NCBI GenBank assembly: GCA_963713275.1
Contig: CAVQLG010000006.1
Location: 62,001 to 126,000 of the forward strand
Length of the DNA stretch: 64,000 nt
Origin: CAIWHR01 sp963713275
GTDB taxonomy: Bacteria > Pseudomonadota > Gammaproteobacteria > Burkholderiales > Casimicrobiaceae
Direction of reading: 5' to 3'
A program made the position numbers and the translations under genes. Numbering within the stretch: the first letter of the stretch is position 1; each line of letters starts with the position of its first letter. Shown in pieces: positions 27,073-40,592 of this stretch. The notes beneath the pieces were generated by a model. That model was not told the origin of the DNA and did not search any database. It was given only the letters and a program-made list of their open reading frames with translations.

Positions 27073-28137
27073 ATGCCCCTCGTTTCGATGCGCCAGCTGC
27101 TCGACCACGCCGCCGAGAATCGCTACGGCCTGCCGGCATTCAACGTCAACAACCTGGAACAGGTTTCGGCGATCATGGCCGCGGCCTCCGAGACCGACAG
27201 CCCCGTCATCATGCAGGCCTCGGCCGGCGCGCGGAAGTACGCCGGCGAGCACTTCCTGCGCCATCTCATCGAGGCGGCGATCGAAAGCTATCCGAACGTC
27301 CCGGTCGTCATGCACCAGGACCACGGGCAGTCGCCGGCGATCTGCCTGTCCGCGATCCGCAACGGGTTCTCCAGCGTGATGATGGACGGCTCGCTCGAGG
27401 CCGACGGCAAGACGATCGCGAGCTACGACTACAACGTCGACGTCACGCGCAAGGTCGTCGAGATGGCGCACGCGATCGGGGTCAGCGTCGAAGGCGAACT
27501 GGGCTGTCTGGGCTCGCTCGAGACGATGAAGGGCGACAAAGAGGACGGCCACGGCACCGACGCGACGATGACGCGCGAGATGCTGCTGACCGATCCCGAC
27601 CAGGCCGCGGACTTCGTCAAGAAGACGCAGCTCGACGCGCTGGCGATCGCCATCGGCACCTCGCACGGTGCGTACAAGTTCACCCGCAAGCCCACCGGCG
27701 ACATCCTGGCGATCGACCGCATCAAGGCGATCAACCAGCGCATCCCGAACACCCACCTGGTGATGCACGGCTCGTCGAGCGTGCCGCAGGACCTGCTGCA
27801 GGTCATCCGCGAGAACGGCGGCGAGATGAAGGAGACCTACGGCGTGCCGGTCGAGGAGATTCAGCAAGGCATCAAGCACGGCGTGCGCAAGATCAACATC
27901 GACACCGACATCCGGCTCGCGATGACGGCGGCGATCCGCAAGTACATGAACGAGCACAAGAGCGCGTTCGACCCGCGCGACTACCTGAAGCCCGCGCGCG
28001 AGGCCGCCAAGCAGATCTGCAAGCAGCGCTACGAGCAGTTCGGCTGCGCCGGCATGGGCAGCAAGATCAAGGCCCTCCCGCTCGACGCGATCGCCGCCAA
28101 GTACAAGGCGGGCGAGCTCGCGCAGATCGTCAAGTAA
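27073..28137 (+). CDS. fba: Fructose-bisphosphate aldolase, class II
   Basis: 354 aa, intact. Zinc-dependent aldolase of the Calvin-cycle/CbbA subtype. It starts MPLVSMRQLLDHAAENRYG, contains the metal site VVMHQDHGQSPAIC and LAIAIGTSHGAYKF, and ends KYKAGELAQIVK. The open frame extends upstream into the isomerase gene, but the ATG at 27073 fits the family. A TAAAAT at 27033-27038 may be its -10. In betaproteobacteria it usually follows pyk directly; here the Tct block lies between. Confidence 0.96.
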   Translation: MPLVSMRQLLDHAAENRYGLPAFNVNNLEQVSAIMAAASETDSPVIMQASAGARKYAGEHFLRHLIEAAIESYPNVPVVMHQDHGQSPAICLSAIRNGFSSVMMDGSLEADGKTIASYDYNVDVTRKVVEMAHAIGVSVEGELGCLGSLETMKGDKEDGHGTDATMTREMLLTDPDQAADFVKKTQLDALAIAIGTSHGAYKFTRKPTGDILAIDRIKAINQRIPNTHLVMHGSSSVPQDLLQVIRENGGEMKETYGVPVEEIQQGIKHGVRKINIDTDIRLAMTAAIRKYMNEHKSAFDPRDYLKPAREAAKQICKQRYEQFGCAGMGSKIKALPLDAIAAKYKAGELAQIVK

Positions 28138-28277
28138 CGCTGCGCGGTCGGCGGCTCCGCCGTTGCGCACGGAAGCCGCCGGCGCGCGCGCGCGCATCGC
28201 GGCTGGCCTTGCGCCGGTTTCGACGCGCGGGCGGCACGACACGCGAGGCCGTCGGCCAACTCTCCGGGGATCGGATC

Positions 28278-28535
28278 ATGGGACTCATGGGCATCATCAG
28301 CACCATCATCATCGGCTTCGTCGTCGGGTTGCTGGCCCGCTTCTTCTATCCCGGTGCGGTGAACCTCGGCTTCTGGATGACCACGCTGCTCGGCATCGGC
28401 GGGTCGATCGTCGGCGGGCTCATCAGCGGGATCCTCTTCAAGTCCCCCGACGGCAAGTTCACGCCGGCCGGGTGGATCATGTCGATCGTCGGGGCGATGC
28501 TCCTCATCTGGGCGTACCTGACCTTCGCCAAGTAA
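28278..28535 (+). CDS. GlsB/YeaQ/YmgE family small membrane protein
   Basis: 85-aa hydrophobic protein with three transmembrane helices (about residues 4-24, 32-52 and 63-83). Glycine-rich repeats (IIGFVVGLLARFFYPG, TLLGIGGSIVGGLISG) are typical of the transglycosylase-associated/YeaQ family. Members are often stress-induced; the molecular function is unknown. The ATG at 28278 has GGGGATCGG upstream. Confidence 0.85.
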   Translation: MGLMGIISTIIIGFVVGLLARFFYPGAVNLGFWMTTLLGIGGSIVGGLISGILFKSPDGKFTPAGWIMSIVGAMLLIWAYLTFAK

Positions 28536-28593
28536 TGCGGCTCGTCGTCTGGCGGCCCTGCCGCTGCCGGGCTCGCACCGGCGGCGGGCCCCG

Positions 28594-29541
28594 GTGATCC
28601 CGCTCAGCGGAGATCGAGGCGGCGGCGGCGAATGTCTACGCCGCGATGCCGCCCACGCCGCAGTTCGCGTGGCCGCTGCTCGCGCAGCGGGCGGGGCGCG
28701 AGGTCTGGGTCAAGCACGAGACCACACGCCGACCGGCGCGTTCAGGTCGCGGCGGCCGCATCTTCTCGCGCGGCTCGCCGCGGCGGGACACTGCCCGCGG
28801 GCATCATCAGCGCGACGCGCGGCACCATGGACAAGCCTCGCGTTCGCCTGCCGGCGAGCGCGCATCCCCTGCCACATCGTCGTGCCACGGGACTCGGCCG
28901 ACAAGAACGCGCGATGCGCGCGTTCGGCGCCGAAGTGATCGAGTTCGGCCGCGACTTCGACGAGGCGCGGGAGTACGCCGGCGGGATCGCGCGCGAACGA
29001 GCACTGCATCTCGTCGGCCGTTCGACCGCGATCTCGTCGCCGGGGTCGCGACCACGCGCTGGAGCTCTTCGGTGCGGCCCCCCGCCTCGATACCGTCTAC
29101 GTGCCGATCGGCTGCGGTTCCGGCATCGGCGGGCTGATCAGCGTGCGCGACGCGCTGGGGCTGTCGACGCAGATCGTCGGGGTCGTGGCCGAGAAGGCCA
29201 ACGCGTACGCGCTGTCTTTCGCGGCGCGAAGGCCCGTGGCGACCGCACGCGCCGACACGATGGCCGACGGCATGGCGGTGCGGGTTCCGGTGCCCGCGGC
29301 CCTCGAGGTGATCCTGCGCGGCGCGGCGCGCGTCGTCGAAGTGCCCGATGCCGGCATCGAGGAGGCGATGCGCGCGTACTTCAGCGACACCCATCAGATC
29401 GCCGAGGGCGCGGGTGCGGCGCCCCTCGCGGCGCTGTTGCAGGATGGAGCGCGCGCCGGCGCGCGCGCCGCGGTCATCCTCTGCGGCGGGAACATCGATC
29501 GCTCCCGTTACCTCAGGGTGCTGGGGGCCGGCCCGACGTAG
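28594..29541 (+). pseudogene. PLP-dependent serine/threonine dehydratase-like enzyme, frameshifted
   Basis: Fold-type II PLP enzyme. The Schiff-base lysine region (TPTGAFKVRGG in the family) is recoverable near 28728-28758 if dropped third bases are restored; FGAEVIEFGRDFDEAREY, YVPIGCGSGIGGLISVRDAL (glycine loop binding phosphate), and the C-terminal AVILCGGNIDR are clear. About 315 codons in all, full length. Frame changes occur near 28,61x, 28,73x-28,75x, 28,85x and 29,00x. After about 29,08x the frame is clean to the TAG at 29539-29541. Threonine dehydratase or hydroxyaspartate ammonia-lyase activity is possible. Confidence 0.75.
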
Positions 29542-29650
29542 GATGGATCGACGGCACCGGGCGCGGGGCAGACGAAGCACGCCGCGCGGCGGCAGGGAAC
29601 GTGCCGCCACGATGGGATAGGCAGAAGGAACGTGCCGCCCGCGATCCGGA

Positions 29651-30241
29651 TCAGACCAGGTCCGCGTCGGGCCCCAGCACCTGCTCACGCAGCTCCCGAT
29701 AGCGCGGCAGCTGCGGCGGGTAGATGCACAAGTACCTGACCTGCGCCGCCTGCAGGCATCGCTGCTTGATGATCTCGAGCTTCTGGTCACGCGGGTTCAC
29801 CACGACGTCGGGTTCGCGGGAATCGACGATCGCGACGATCGTCATGTCGCGATCGCAGATGACGAAGCCCACGTGCTGGTTGGCGATCTTGCGGAACGCA
29901 CGCAATCGCTCCATGCCCTGCGGACCGATCTTCACCTGCAGCACGTCCGAGAGCCGCACGCGCGCGAAGATCTCGTGCCGCGGAAACGCCGCCTTGAGCA
30001 GCAGGTGCACGACGCTCTCGGCCTTCGAGAGGAAGCGCGGTCGCAGCAGATAGAGCCCGGGCAGTTCCGCCGACGACAGCAGGCGGGTGGTCTCGCCTTC
30101 GGTCCACTGCGCCACCGTGCTGGGCATTTCGCCCTCCGGCGCGAGCGCTGCAGCGGCGCCTCGATGGCGGCGCACGAGCCCGACGACGACCGCCACGACC
30201 AGGGCGCCGATGGCCAGCGCAAACAGGATGCCCGAAGTCAT
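29651..30241 (-). CDS. DUF2726 domain protein with N-terminal membrane helix
   Basis: 196 aa. One N-terminal transmembrane helix (GILFALAIGALVVAVVVGLV) is followed by a DUF2726-type domain (about residues 60-185): FLSKAESVVHLLLKAAFPRHEIFARVRLSDVL, then NQHVGFVICDRDMTIVAIVD, then CLQAAQVRYLCIYP. The fold is related to restriction-endonuclease-like/topoisomerase-associated domains, but no activity is established. Convergent with the dehydratase gene. Confidence 0.8.
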   Translation of the reverse strand: MTSGILFALAIGALVVAVVVGLVRRHRGAAAALAPEGEMPSTVAQWTEGETTRLLSSAELPGLYLLRPRFLSKAESVVHLLLKAAFPRHEIFARVRLSDVLQVKIGPQGMERLRAFRKIANQHVGFVICDRDMTIVAIVDSREPDVVVNPRDQKLEIIKQRCLQAAQVRYLCIYPPQLPRYRELREQVLGPDADLV

Positions 30242-30659
30242 CGTGCAGGTGGGGGGCCGGCGGGACAGGGCCGAGCAAGCCGGGCGCGCAGGAGTCGTCG
30301 CCGCGATGCCCGCGCCACGACCCCGTCACGCGCCCTGCACGGCGGCCGGATCGTCGCCGGCGCGACGCGCGTGTACACGGTGGCCTCGCCCTAGGTTTGC
30401 GAATCGCTGCATCTGCCCTCGCTGTCCCGCCTTCGCTGCCATGCGGCCGTTGCCCGGCGCGCGTGATGTCGCCGGGGCTTCCCGCCGGTCACCCGCCTCG
30501 CCGAGCGCCCCCCGTTCCGCCGGACGGCCGGCGGGGGCTTCGGGAGCCATCCCGCGCGCCCGCAGGGATGCGGCCGCGCGACCCCTATTATGCCCTTGGA
30601 ATGAAGGCCGCCGACGGCGCCGACCGTTAACGATGCCTGATCCGACGCGCACAAACAAC
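30242..30659. other. Non-coding stretch between the DUF2726 gene and groEL terminator
   Basis: About 420 bp with no credible gene, RNA or repeat. The open frames across it have no conserved content. A TATTAT near 30594 is the only promoter-like hexamer I noticed. Confidence 0.45.
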
Positions 30660-30682
30660 AGGGCCCCGCGCCGCGGGGCCCT
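30660..30682 (-). terminator. Terminator of groES-groEL
   Basis: AGGGCCCCGC (30660-30669), loop GCC, GCGGGGCCCT (30673-30682). Read on the minus strand the 10-bp hairpin is followed by TGTTGTTTGTG, a T-rich tract, about 80 nt after the groEL stop. Confidence 0.75.
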
Positions 30683-30758
30683 CTCTCGCCAGGCAACCGG
30701 CGAAGCCGTGGGGGCGTGCGGCGGCGGCAGCCGCCGCCGCTCGCCCCCCTGCGGGAGA

Positions 30759-32409
<1,651 letters not shown>

Positions 32410-32443
32410 GTTCTATCTCCTGGGTTCTTGGGTATTGGGGGGA

Positions 32444-32731
32444 TCAGCCGATGATGCCGATGATGTCGTCTTCGCGCATGTGCAGCAGGTCCTGCCCCTC
32501 CAGCTTGAATTCCTGACCGGAATACTTGCCGAACAGGACCCTGTCGCCGGGCTTGACGCCGATCGGGATCAGCTTGCCGTTGTCGTCGGTCTTGCCGGGT
32601 CCGACGTGGACCACCTCGCCTTGCGACGGCTTCTCGGCGGCCGTGTCGGGAATGACGATCCCGCCAGCGGACTTCTTCTCTTCGTCCAGTCGCTTGACAA
32701 TCACGCGATCGTGCAGGGGTCGGATCTTCAT
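32444..32731 (-). CDS. groES: Co-chaperonin GroES
   Basis: 95 aa, intact. MKIRPLHDRVIVKRLDEEKKSAGG, the mobile loop GGIVIPDTAAEKPSQG, and LLHMREDDIIGII are standard. The ATG at 32731 is used; MLT at 32740 would add three residues. It is first in the groES-groEL operon, under the CIRCE operator upstream. Confidence 0.97.
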   Translation of the reverse strand: MKIRPLHDRVIVKRLDEEKKSAGGIVIPDTAAEKPSQGEVVHVGPGKTDDNGKLIPIGVKPGDRVLFGKYSGQEFKLEGQDLLHMREDDIIGIIG

Positions 32732-32840
32732 GGTTAGCACTCACTCCTTGATTGATTGTTACGAATCAGTCAGTTAACGCGACCCAAGGCAAGCTCAGGA
32801 TCGCTCGCCGCGCGGGCGCCACCACCCCAGCACAGCGCTG

Positions 32841-32867
32841 TTAGCACTCGACGGCCGCGAGTGCTGA
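32841..32867 (-). promoter_or_regulatory. CIRCE operator (HrcA binding site)
   Basis: TTAGCACTC (32841-32849), 9-bp spacer, GAGTGCTGA (32859-32867). This is the canonical inverted repeat with one mismatch in the outer half. It overlaps the end of the -10 of the groES promoter, so HrcA would block initiation and heat would relieve it. Confidence 0.92.
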
Positions 32868-32895
32868 TTGTAGGGGCGTCCGCTCCACAAATCAA
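32867..32895 (-). promoter_or_regulatory. Sigma70-type promoter of groES-groEL
   Basis: On the minus strand TTGATT (complement of 32890-32895), 17 bp, TACAAT (complement of 32867-32872). Transcription would start inside the CIRCE repeat. No sigma32-type promoter is obvious. Confidence 0.8.
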
Positions 32896-33293
32896 CCCTT
32901 CCCGCGCGCACCGTGGCGCGATGGGCAGTGCGCCGCGGATCGCGCAGCCCGAAACGGGTGTGCGGCGTGGACGGCGGCGGCGCGGCAGGGGCTGTCGACC
33001 CTGCGCGGCAGCGGATGAGCCCCAGCGGCTCGGTGCGGCGAGTTGTGGCGGCAGCAGCAGGTCGGCAGGAGTAAAGTTGCTTTCGTCGCCCACGTTCGGG
33101 ACCCCGCGCGGGGCGGGGGGATTTAAGCCCCGCGACCCGCGGGCGATCGGTTATCCCGGGGCGCTTCGCGAATCCCCCGCCCAGGCGTCCCCGCCTGGCT
33201 GCGCGCCGTGACGCCGCGGGGCGCAGCGTGCGCCTTGTCGGCCGCCGGCATCCGGGCGAGCCGGGCGTTCAACCCTGAGTGAAGGGAAACCTC
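32896..33293. other. Divergent regulatory region between groES and fbp
   Basis: About 400 bp with no credible gene. It must hold the fbp-prk-tkt promoter. GC-rich inverted repeats occur (for example around 33100-33135), but I cannot assign a -10/-35 pair or a CbbR box with confidence. Confidence 0.4.
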
Positions 33294-34376
33294 ATGCCCT
33301 ACCGCCGCTCGACGCTCTCCAAGTTCATCATCGAGGAGCAGCGCCGGCTCGGGGGCGCTGCGGCCGAGCTGATCGCGCTGGTCAACGACGTCCAGACCGC
33401 GTGCAAGTACATCGCGAATGCCGTCGCCAAGGGACCGCTCGCCGGTGCCCGCGGCTCGACCGGGGCCGTCAACGTCCAGGGCGAAGAGCAGCAGCAACTG
33501 GACATGATCAGCAACGACATCATGCTGCGCTGCTGCGAATGGGCGGGCCACCTGGCCGGCATGGCGTCGGAGAAGATGGAGCAGCCCTATCCGATCCCCG
33601 ACGCCTATCCGCGAGGGCACTTCCTGCTCATCTTCGACCCGCTGGACGGCTCGTCCAATCTCGACGTCAACGTGACGGTGGGTACGATCTTCTCGGTGCT
33701 GCGCGCGCCGAAAGGCGTCACTCAGCCGACCGCCGCGGACTTCCTGCAGCCGGGCACGCAGCAGGTGTGCGCCGGGTACGCGCTCTACGGACCGGCCGCG
33801 ATGATGGTCCTGACGCTGGGCGCCGGGGTGCACGGCTTCGCGCTCGACCCGGACATCGGCACGTACGTCCTGACGCACCCGAACCTCGCCATCGCCCCCG
33901 ACACCCACGAGTTCGCCGTCAACGCGTCCAATCAGCGGTTCTGGGAACCGCCGGTCAAGCGCTACGTCGAGGAGTGCGTCGCCGGCAAGTCCGGCGACCG
34001 GGAGAAGGATTTCAACATGCGCTGGATTGCTTCGCTGGTCGCCGAAGTGCACCGGATCCTGATGCGCGGCGGCCTGTTCATGTATCCGCAGGACACCCGG
34101 GACCCGAAACGCCCGGGCCGCCTGCGCCTGCTCCACGAAGCCAATCCGATGGCGCTGCTGGTCGAGCAGGCCGGGGGCGCTGCGTCGACCGGGCGCGGAC
34201 GCATCCTCGAGGTGCCGCCGGAGACGCTGCACCAGCGCGTGCCGGTGATCCTCGGCTCGCGCAACGAGGTCGCCCGCCTCGAGCGCTACCACGCGGAGTA
34301 CGATCGTGGCGAGGACCAGCCGTTTTCGTCCCCGCTGTTCAGCCAGCGATCGCTGTATCGCAACGCCACCGCGTAG
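33294..34376 (+). CDS. fbp: Fructose-1,6-bisphosphatase, class I
   Basis: 360 aa, intact. Hydrolyses fructose-1,6-bisphosphate for gluconeogenesis and Calvin-cycle regeneration. Metal site DPLDGSSNLDVNVTVGTIFS begins at residue 115, and GGLFMYPQD and EANPMALLVEQAGG follow. The ATG at 33294 has GAAGGGA upstream; GTG 33279 is an alternative. First gene of the fbp-prk-tkt cluster, only 39 nt before prk. Confidence 0.95.
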   Translation: MPYRRSTLSKFIIEEQRRLGGAAAELIALVNDVQTACKYIANAVAKGPLAGARGSTGAVNVQGEEQQQLDMISNDIMLRCCEWAGHLAGMASEKMEQPYPIPDAYPRGHFLLIFDPLDGSSNLDVNVTVGTIFSVLRAPKGVTQPTAADFLQPGTQQVCAGYALYGPAAMMVLTLGAGVHGFALDPDIGTYVLTHPNLAIAPDTHEFAVNASNQRFWEPPVKRYVEECVAGKSGDREKDFNMRWIASLVAEVHRILMRGGLFMYPQDTRDPKRPGRLRLLHEANPMALLVEQAGGAASTGRGRILEVPPETLHQRVPVILGSRNEVARLERYHAEYDRGEDQPFSSPLFSQRSLYRNATA

Positions 34377-34415
34377 CGCGTGGCGGGGTCACCCATCCTA
34401 CGGAGCGAAGTTCCC

Positions 34416-35291
34416 ATGTCGGCCAGACACCCCATCGTCGCGATCACCGGGTCGTCGGGCGCAGGCACAACGACGGTGATGCGCACGTTCCGGCACATCT
34501 TCCGGCGTGAAAAGATCGATGCCGCGTTCGTCGAGGGCGACTCGTTTCACCGCTACGACCGCAAGGAGATGCGGGCCGCGCTCGCCGCGGCGGCCGCGAA
34601 GGGCAACCACCACCTGAGCCACTTCGGGGCCGAAGCCAACCTCCTGGCCGAGCTCGAGACGCTGTTCAAGACCTATGGCGAGCGCGGGACGGGCAAGGTC
34701 CGCCGCTACCTGCACGACGCCGAGGAAGCCGCTCCTTACGGCCAGGAGCCCGGCACGTTCTCGCCCTGGACCGACCTGCCGGGGGGCTCCGACCTGCTCT
34801 TCTACGAGGGTCTGCACGGCGCCGCCCAGGCCGACGACGTCGACGTGGGCCGGCATGCGGATCTGCTCGTCGGCGTGGTGCCGATCATCAACCTCGAGTG
34901 GATCCAGAAGCTGCACCGCGACAAGAACCTGCGCGGCTATTCGCAGGAGGCGGTCGTCGACACGATCCTGCGGCGGATGCCCGACTACATCCAGTACATC
35001 GTGCCGCAGTTCGGCAGGACGCACGTCAACTTCCAGCGCGTCCCGGTGGTCGACACGTCGAACCCGTTCATCGCGCAGGACATCCCCACGGCCGACGAAA
35101 GCCTGCTCGTGATCCGCTTCGCCAATCCCAAGGGCATCGACTTTCCGTACCTGCTGTCGATGCTGCACGACTCGTTCATGTCGCGCTCGAACACCATCGT
35201 CTGCCCCGGCGGGAAGATGGGAATCGCGATGCAGCTCATCTTCACGCCGATGATCCTGCGCCTGATGGACATCAGGCGCCGCGCACAATGA
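34416..35291 (+). CDS. prkB: Phosphoribulokinase
   Basis: 291 aa, the short octameric proteobacterial PRK. It phosphorylates ribulose-5-phosphate to RuBP, a reaction nearly exclusive to the Calvin cycle. P-loop GSSGAGTTT at residues 12-20, EGDSFHRYDRKEM, DLLFYEGLHGAAQADDVDVG, and TFSPWTDLP. Start ATG 34416; the 12-codon upstream extension is not conserved. Between fbp and tkt, as in cbbFPT clusters. Confidence 0.95.
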   Translation: MSARHPIVAITGSSGAGTTTVMRTFRHIFRREKIDAAFVEGDSFHRYDRKEMRAALAAAAAKGNHHLSHFGAEANLLAELETLFKTYGERGTGKVRRYLHDAEEAAPYGQEPGTFSPWTDLPGGSDLLFYEGLHGAAQADDVDVGRHADLLVGVVPIINLEWIQKLHRDKNLRGYSQEAVVDTILRRMPDYIQYIVPQFGRTHVNFQRVPVVDTSNPFIAQDIPTADESLLVIRFANPKGIDFPYLLSMLHDSFMSRSNTIVCPGGKMGIAMQLIFTPMILRLMDIRRRAQ

Positions 35292-35328
35292 CCCGCCGAG
35301 CCACCGGCAAACCGACGAGACCCGCCCC

Positions 35329-37326
35329 ATGACCCATTCCACGCCTGCCGCCAACGCGCTGCGCTTCCTCGCCATCGACGCCGTCGAGAAGGCCAAGTCC
35401 GGACACCCCGGGATGCCCATGGGCATGGCCGACATCGCGACCGTGCTCTGGCAGCGTCATCTGCGCCACAACCCGGCCGACCCGCGCTGGCCGGACCGCG
35501 ACCGGTTCGTGCTGTCGAACGGCCACGGCTCGATGCTGCTCTACGCGCTGCTCCATCTCACCGGTTACGACCTCCCCCTGGACGAGCTGCGAAGCTTCCG
35601 CCAGCTCCACTCCAGGACGCCGGGACATCCGGAGACCGGGCTCACGCCGGGCGTGGAAAGCACGACCGGGCCGCTCGGTCAGGGCCTGGCCAATGCCGTC
35701 GGCATGGCGCTCGCCGAGCGAATGCTGGCGCAGCGCTTCAACAAGCCTGGGCTTGCCATCGTCGATCACCGGACCTACGCGTTCGTCGGCGACGGCTGCC
35801 TGATGGAGGGCGTTTCGCACGAGGCAGCCTCGTTCGCCGGCGTCCTCGGCCTGGGCAAGCTGATCGTGGTCTACGACGACAACGGGATCTCGATCGACGG
35901 CGAGGTCCGCGGGTGGTTCCGCGACGACACGGCCGCGAGGTTCCGCGCCTACGGCTGGAACGTGATCGCCGGCGTCGACGGTCACGACCAGGCCGCCATC
36001 GACGCCGCCCTCCAGGCCGCACGAACTCAATCGGCACGCCCGACGCTGGTGCTGTGCCGCACGCACATCGGCTACGGCTCGCCCGGCAAGGTGGACTCCG
36101 CCAAGTCACACGGAGCGCCGCTCGGCGCCGACGAAGTCGCGCGAACGCGCGAGCGCCTGCAGTGGACGGCGCCGCCCTTCGAGATTCCCCCCGTGGTGCG
36201 CGCGCAATGGGATGGCCGTGCGGAAGGCGCGCAGCGGCAGGCTGCGTGGGACAAGCTCTTTGCCGAGTACGTGGCGGCGCACCCGGCGGACGCCGCGGAG
36301 TTCGAGCGGCGGATGGCGAGTCGCGTCCCGCAGGACTGGGCGGCGATCAGGACGGAGCTCTTCGCCGCCGCCGCCGCAGTCACGACGCCGGTGGCCACAC
36401 GCAAGGCATCGCAGCAGGCCCTGGAGACCCTGACCGCCCGCGTGCCGGAGCTCGTCGGCGGTTCCGCCGATCTGACCGGGTCCAATCTGACCAAGACCAA
36501 GTCGACGGCGCTGTTCGCGCCCGAGTCGGCGACCGGCAATTACCTGCACTACGGCGTGCGCGAGTTCGGCATGGCGGCGCTGATGAACGGCATCGCGCTG
36601 CACGGCGGGCTGCTGCCCTACGGTGGCACGTTCCTCATCTTCTCGGACTACGCCCGCAGCGCGATCCGGATGAGCGCGCTGATGCGCCAGCGGGTGGTCT
36701 ACGTGTTCAGCCACGACTCGATCGGCCTGGGCGAGGACGGCCCGACGCACCAACCGGTCGAGCACGCGGCAGCGCTGCGGGTGATTCCCGGCCTCGACGT
36801 ATGGCGGCCCGCCGACGCCTACGAGACCGCGATCGCCTGGGTCAGCGCGATCGAGCGCGGCGACGGCCCGAGCGCGCTGCTGCTGTCGCGGCAGAACATC
36901 GCGCAAGCGCCGCGCGTGGACGCGGGTGACGTCGCGCGCGGCGGCTACATCCTGGCGGAAGCCCCCGACGTTGCGCCACGCGCGGTCATCATCGCCACCG
37001 GTTCGGAAGTTCCTCTGGCGCTGCAAGCGCAGCAGAAACTCAAGGAAGCGGGAGTCCCCGTGCGCGTGGTGTCGATGCCCTGCACGTCGGCGTTCGAGCG
37101 CCAGGGGGCCGATTACCGCAACCGGGTCCTGCCGGCGGCGCTGCCGGCCGTGGCGGTCGAGGCGGGCCACCCGGAGACCTGGTGGCGGTACGTCGGCCGC
37201 GAGGGGCGCGTCGTCGGCATCGCGCGCTTCGGCGAGTCCGCGCCGGCGCCGGCGTTGTTCGCGCATTTCGGCATCACGGTCGACGCGGTCGTGACCGCGG
37301 TCCGCGACAGCCTCGGCGGCAATTGA
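35329..37326 (+). CDS. tkt: Transketolase
   Basis: 665 aa, intact. TPP-dependent two-carbon transfer for the pentose phosphate and Calvin cycles. N-terminal AIDAVEKAKSGHPGMPMGMA, TPP motif GDGCLMEGVSHEAASFAG, STTGPLGQGLANAVGMA, GSADLTGSNLT and EDGPTHQPVEH. It follows prk by 37 nt and ends the cluster. Confidence 0.97.
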   Translation: MTHSTPAANALRFLAIDAVEKAKSGHPGMPMGMADIATVLWQRHLRHNPADPRWPDRDRFVLSNGHGSMLLYALLHLTGYDLPLDELRSFRQLHSRTPGHPETGLTPGVESTTGPLGQGLANAVGMALAERMLAQRFNKPGLAIVDHRTYAFVGDGCLMEGVSHEAASFAGVLGLGKLIVVYDDNGISIDGEVRGWFRDDTAARFRAYGWNVIAGVDGHDQAAIDAALQAARTQSARPTLVLCRTHIGYGSPGKVDSAKSHGAPLGADEVARTRERLQWTAPPFEIPPVVRAQWDGRAEGAQRQAAWDKLFAEYVAAHPADAAEFERRMASRVPQDWAAIRTELFAAAAAVTTPVATRKASQQALETLTARVPELVGGSADLTGSNLTKTKSTALFAPESATGNYLHYGVREFGMAALMNGIALHGGLLPYGGTFLIFSDYARSAIRMSALMRQRVVYVFSHDSIGLGEDGPTHQPVEHAAALRVIPGLDVWRPADAYETAIAWVSAIERGDGPSALLLSRQNIAQAPRVDAGDVARGGYILAEAPDVAPRAVIIATGSEVPLALQAQQKLKEAGVPVRVVSMPCTSAFERQGADYRNRVLPAALPAVAVEAGHPETWWRYVGREGRVVGIARFGESAPAPALFAHFGITVDAVVTAVRDSLGGN

Positions 37327-37435
37327 CGGCTCGGTCGCGCCGGCAGACCGTTCGCCGGCCGCACCGAAAAGCGCAGGGGCGCGCTTACCTGCGCGCGCGC
37401 AGGAGGGCAGGGCGCTGCGTCCGGGCGCGCGCCGT

Positions 37436-40363
<2,928 letters not shown>

Positions 40364-40592
40364 GGGGCGATCCTCCGGGTTGGGCACGGTGCGATCGACG
40401 CCGGACGGCGCCGGTGCGCGACGGCGATAGCCTGCCCGCCCGCCATTCTTCCAGAAACGCCCGACTGCGGGCGCTCCACGGGTCGAAATGTCGGCGCGGT
40501 GCCGGTCGGCGCGTAGAATGCAGCCGTGGCGCGACGTCGTGGACGCGTGCCCTCAGCGCCGCCCGACCGGCACCGACCCCTGCCATCCTGCC

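Noticed and set aside
20484..29080. Programmed ribosomal frameshifting or genuine gene decay as explanation of the broken genes
   Set aside because: No slippery heptamers or downstream structures accompany the shifts. Events are dense, of both signs, present in essential genes, and placed at third codon positions; decay would also bring stops and phase-random indels.
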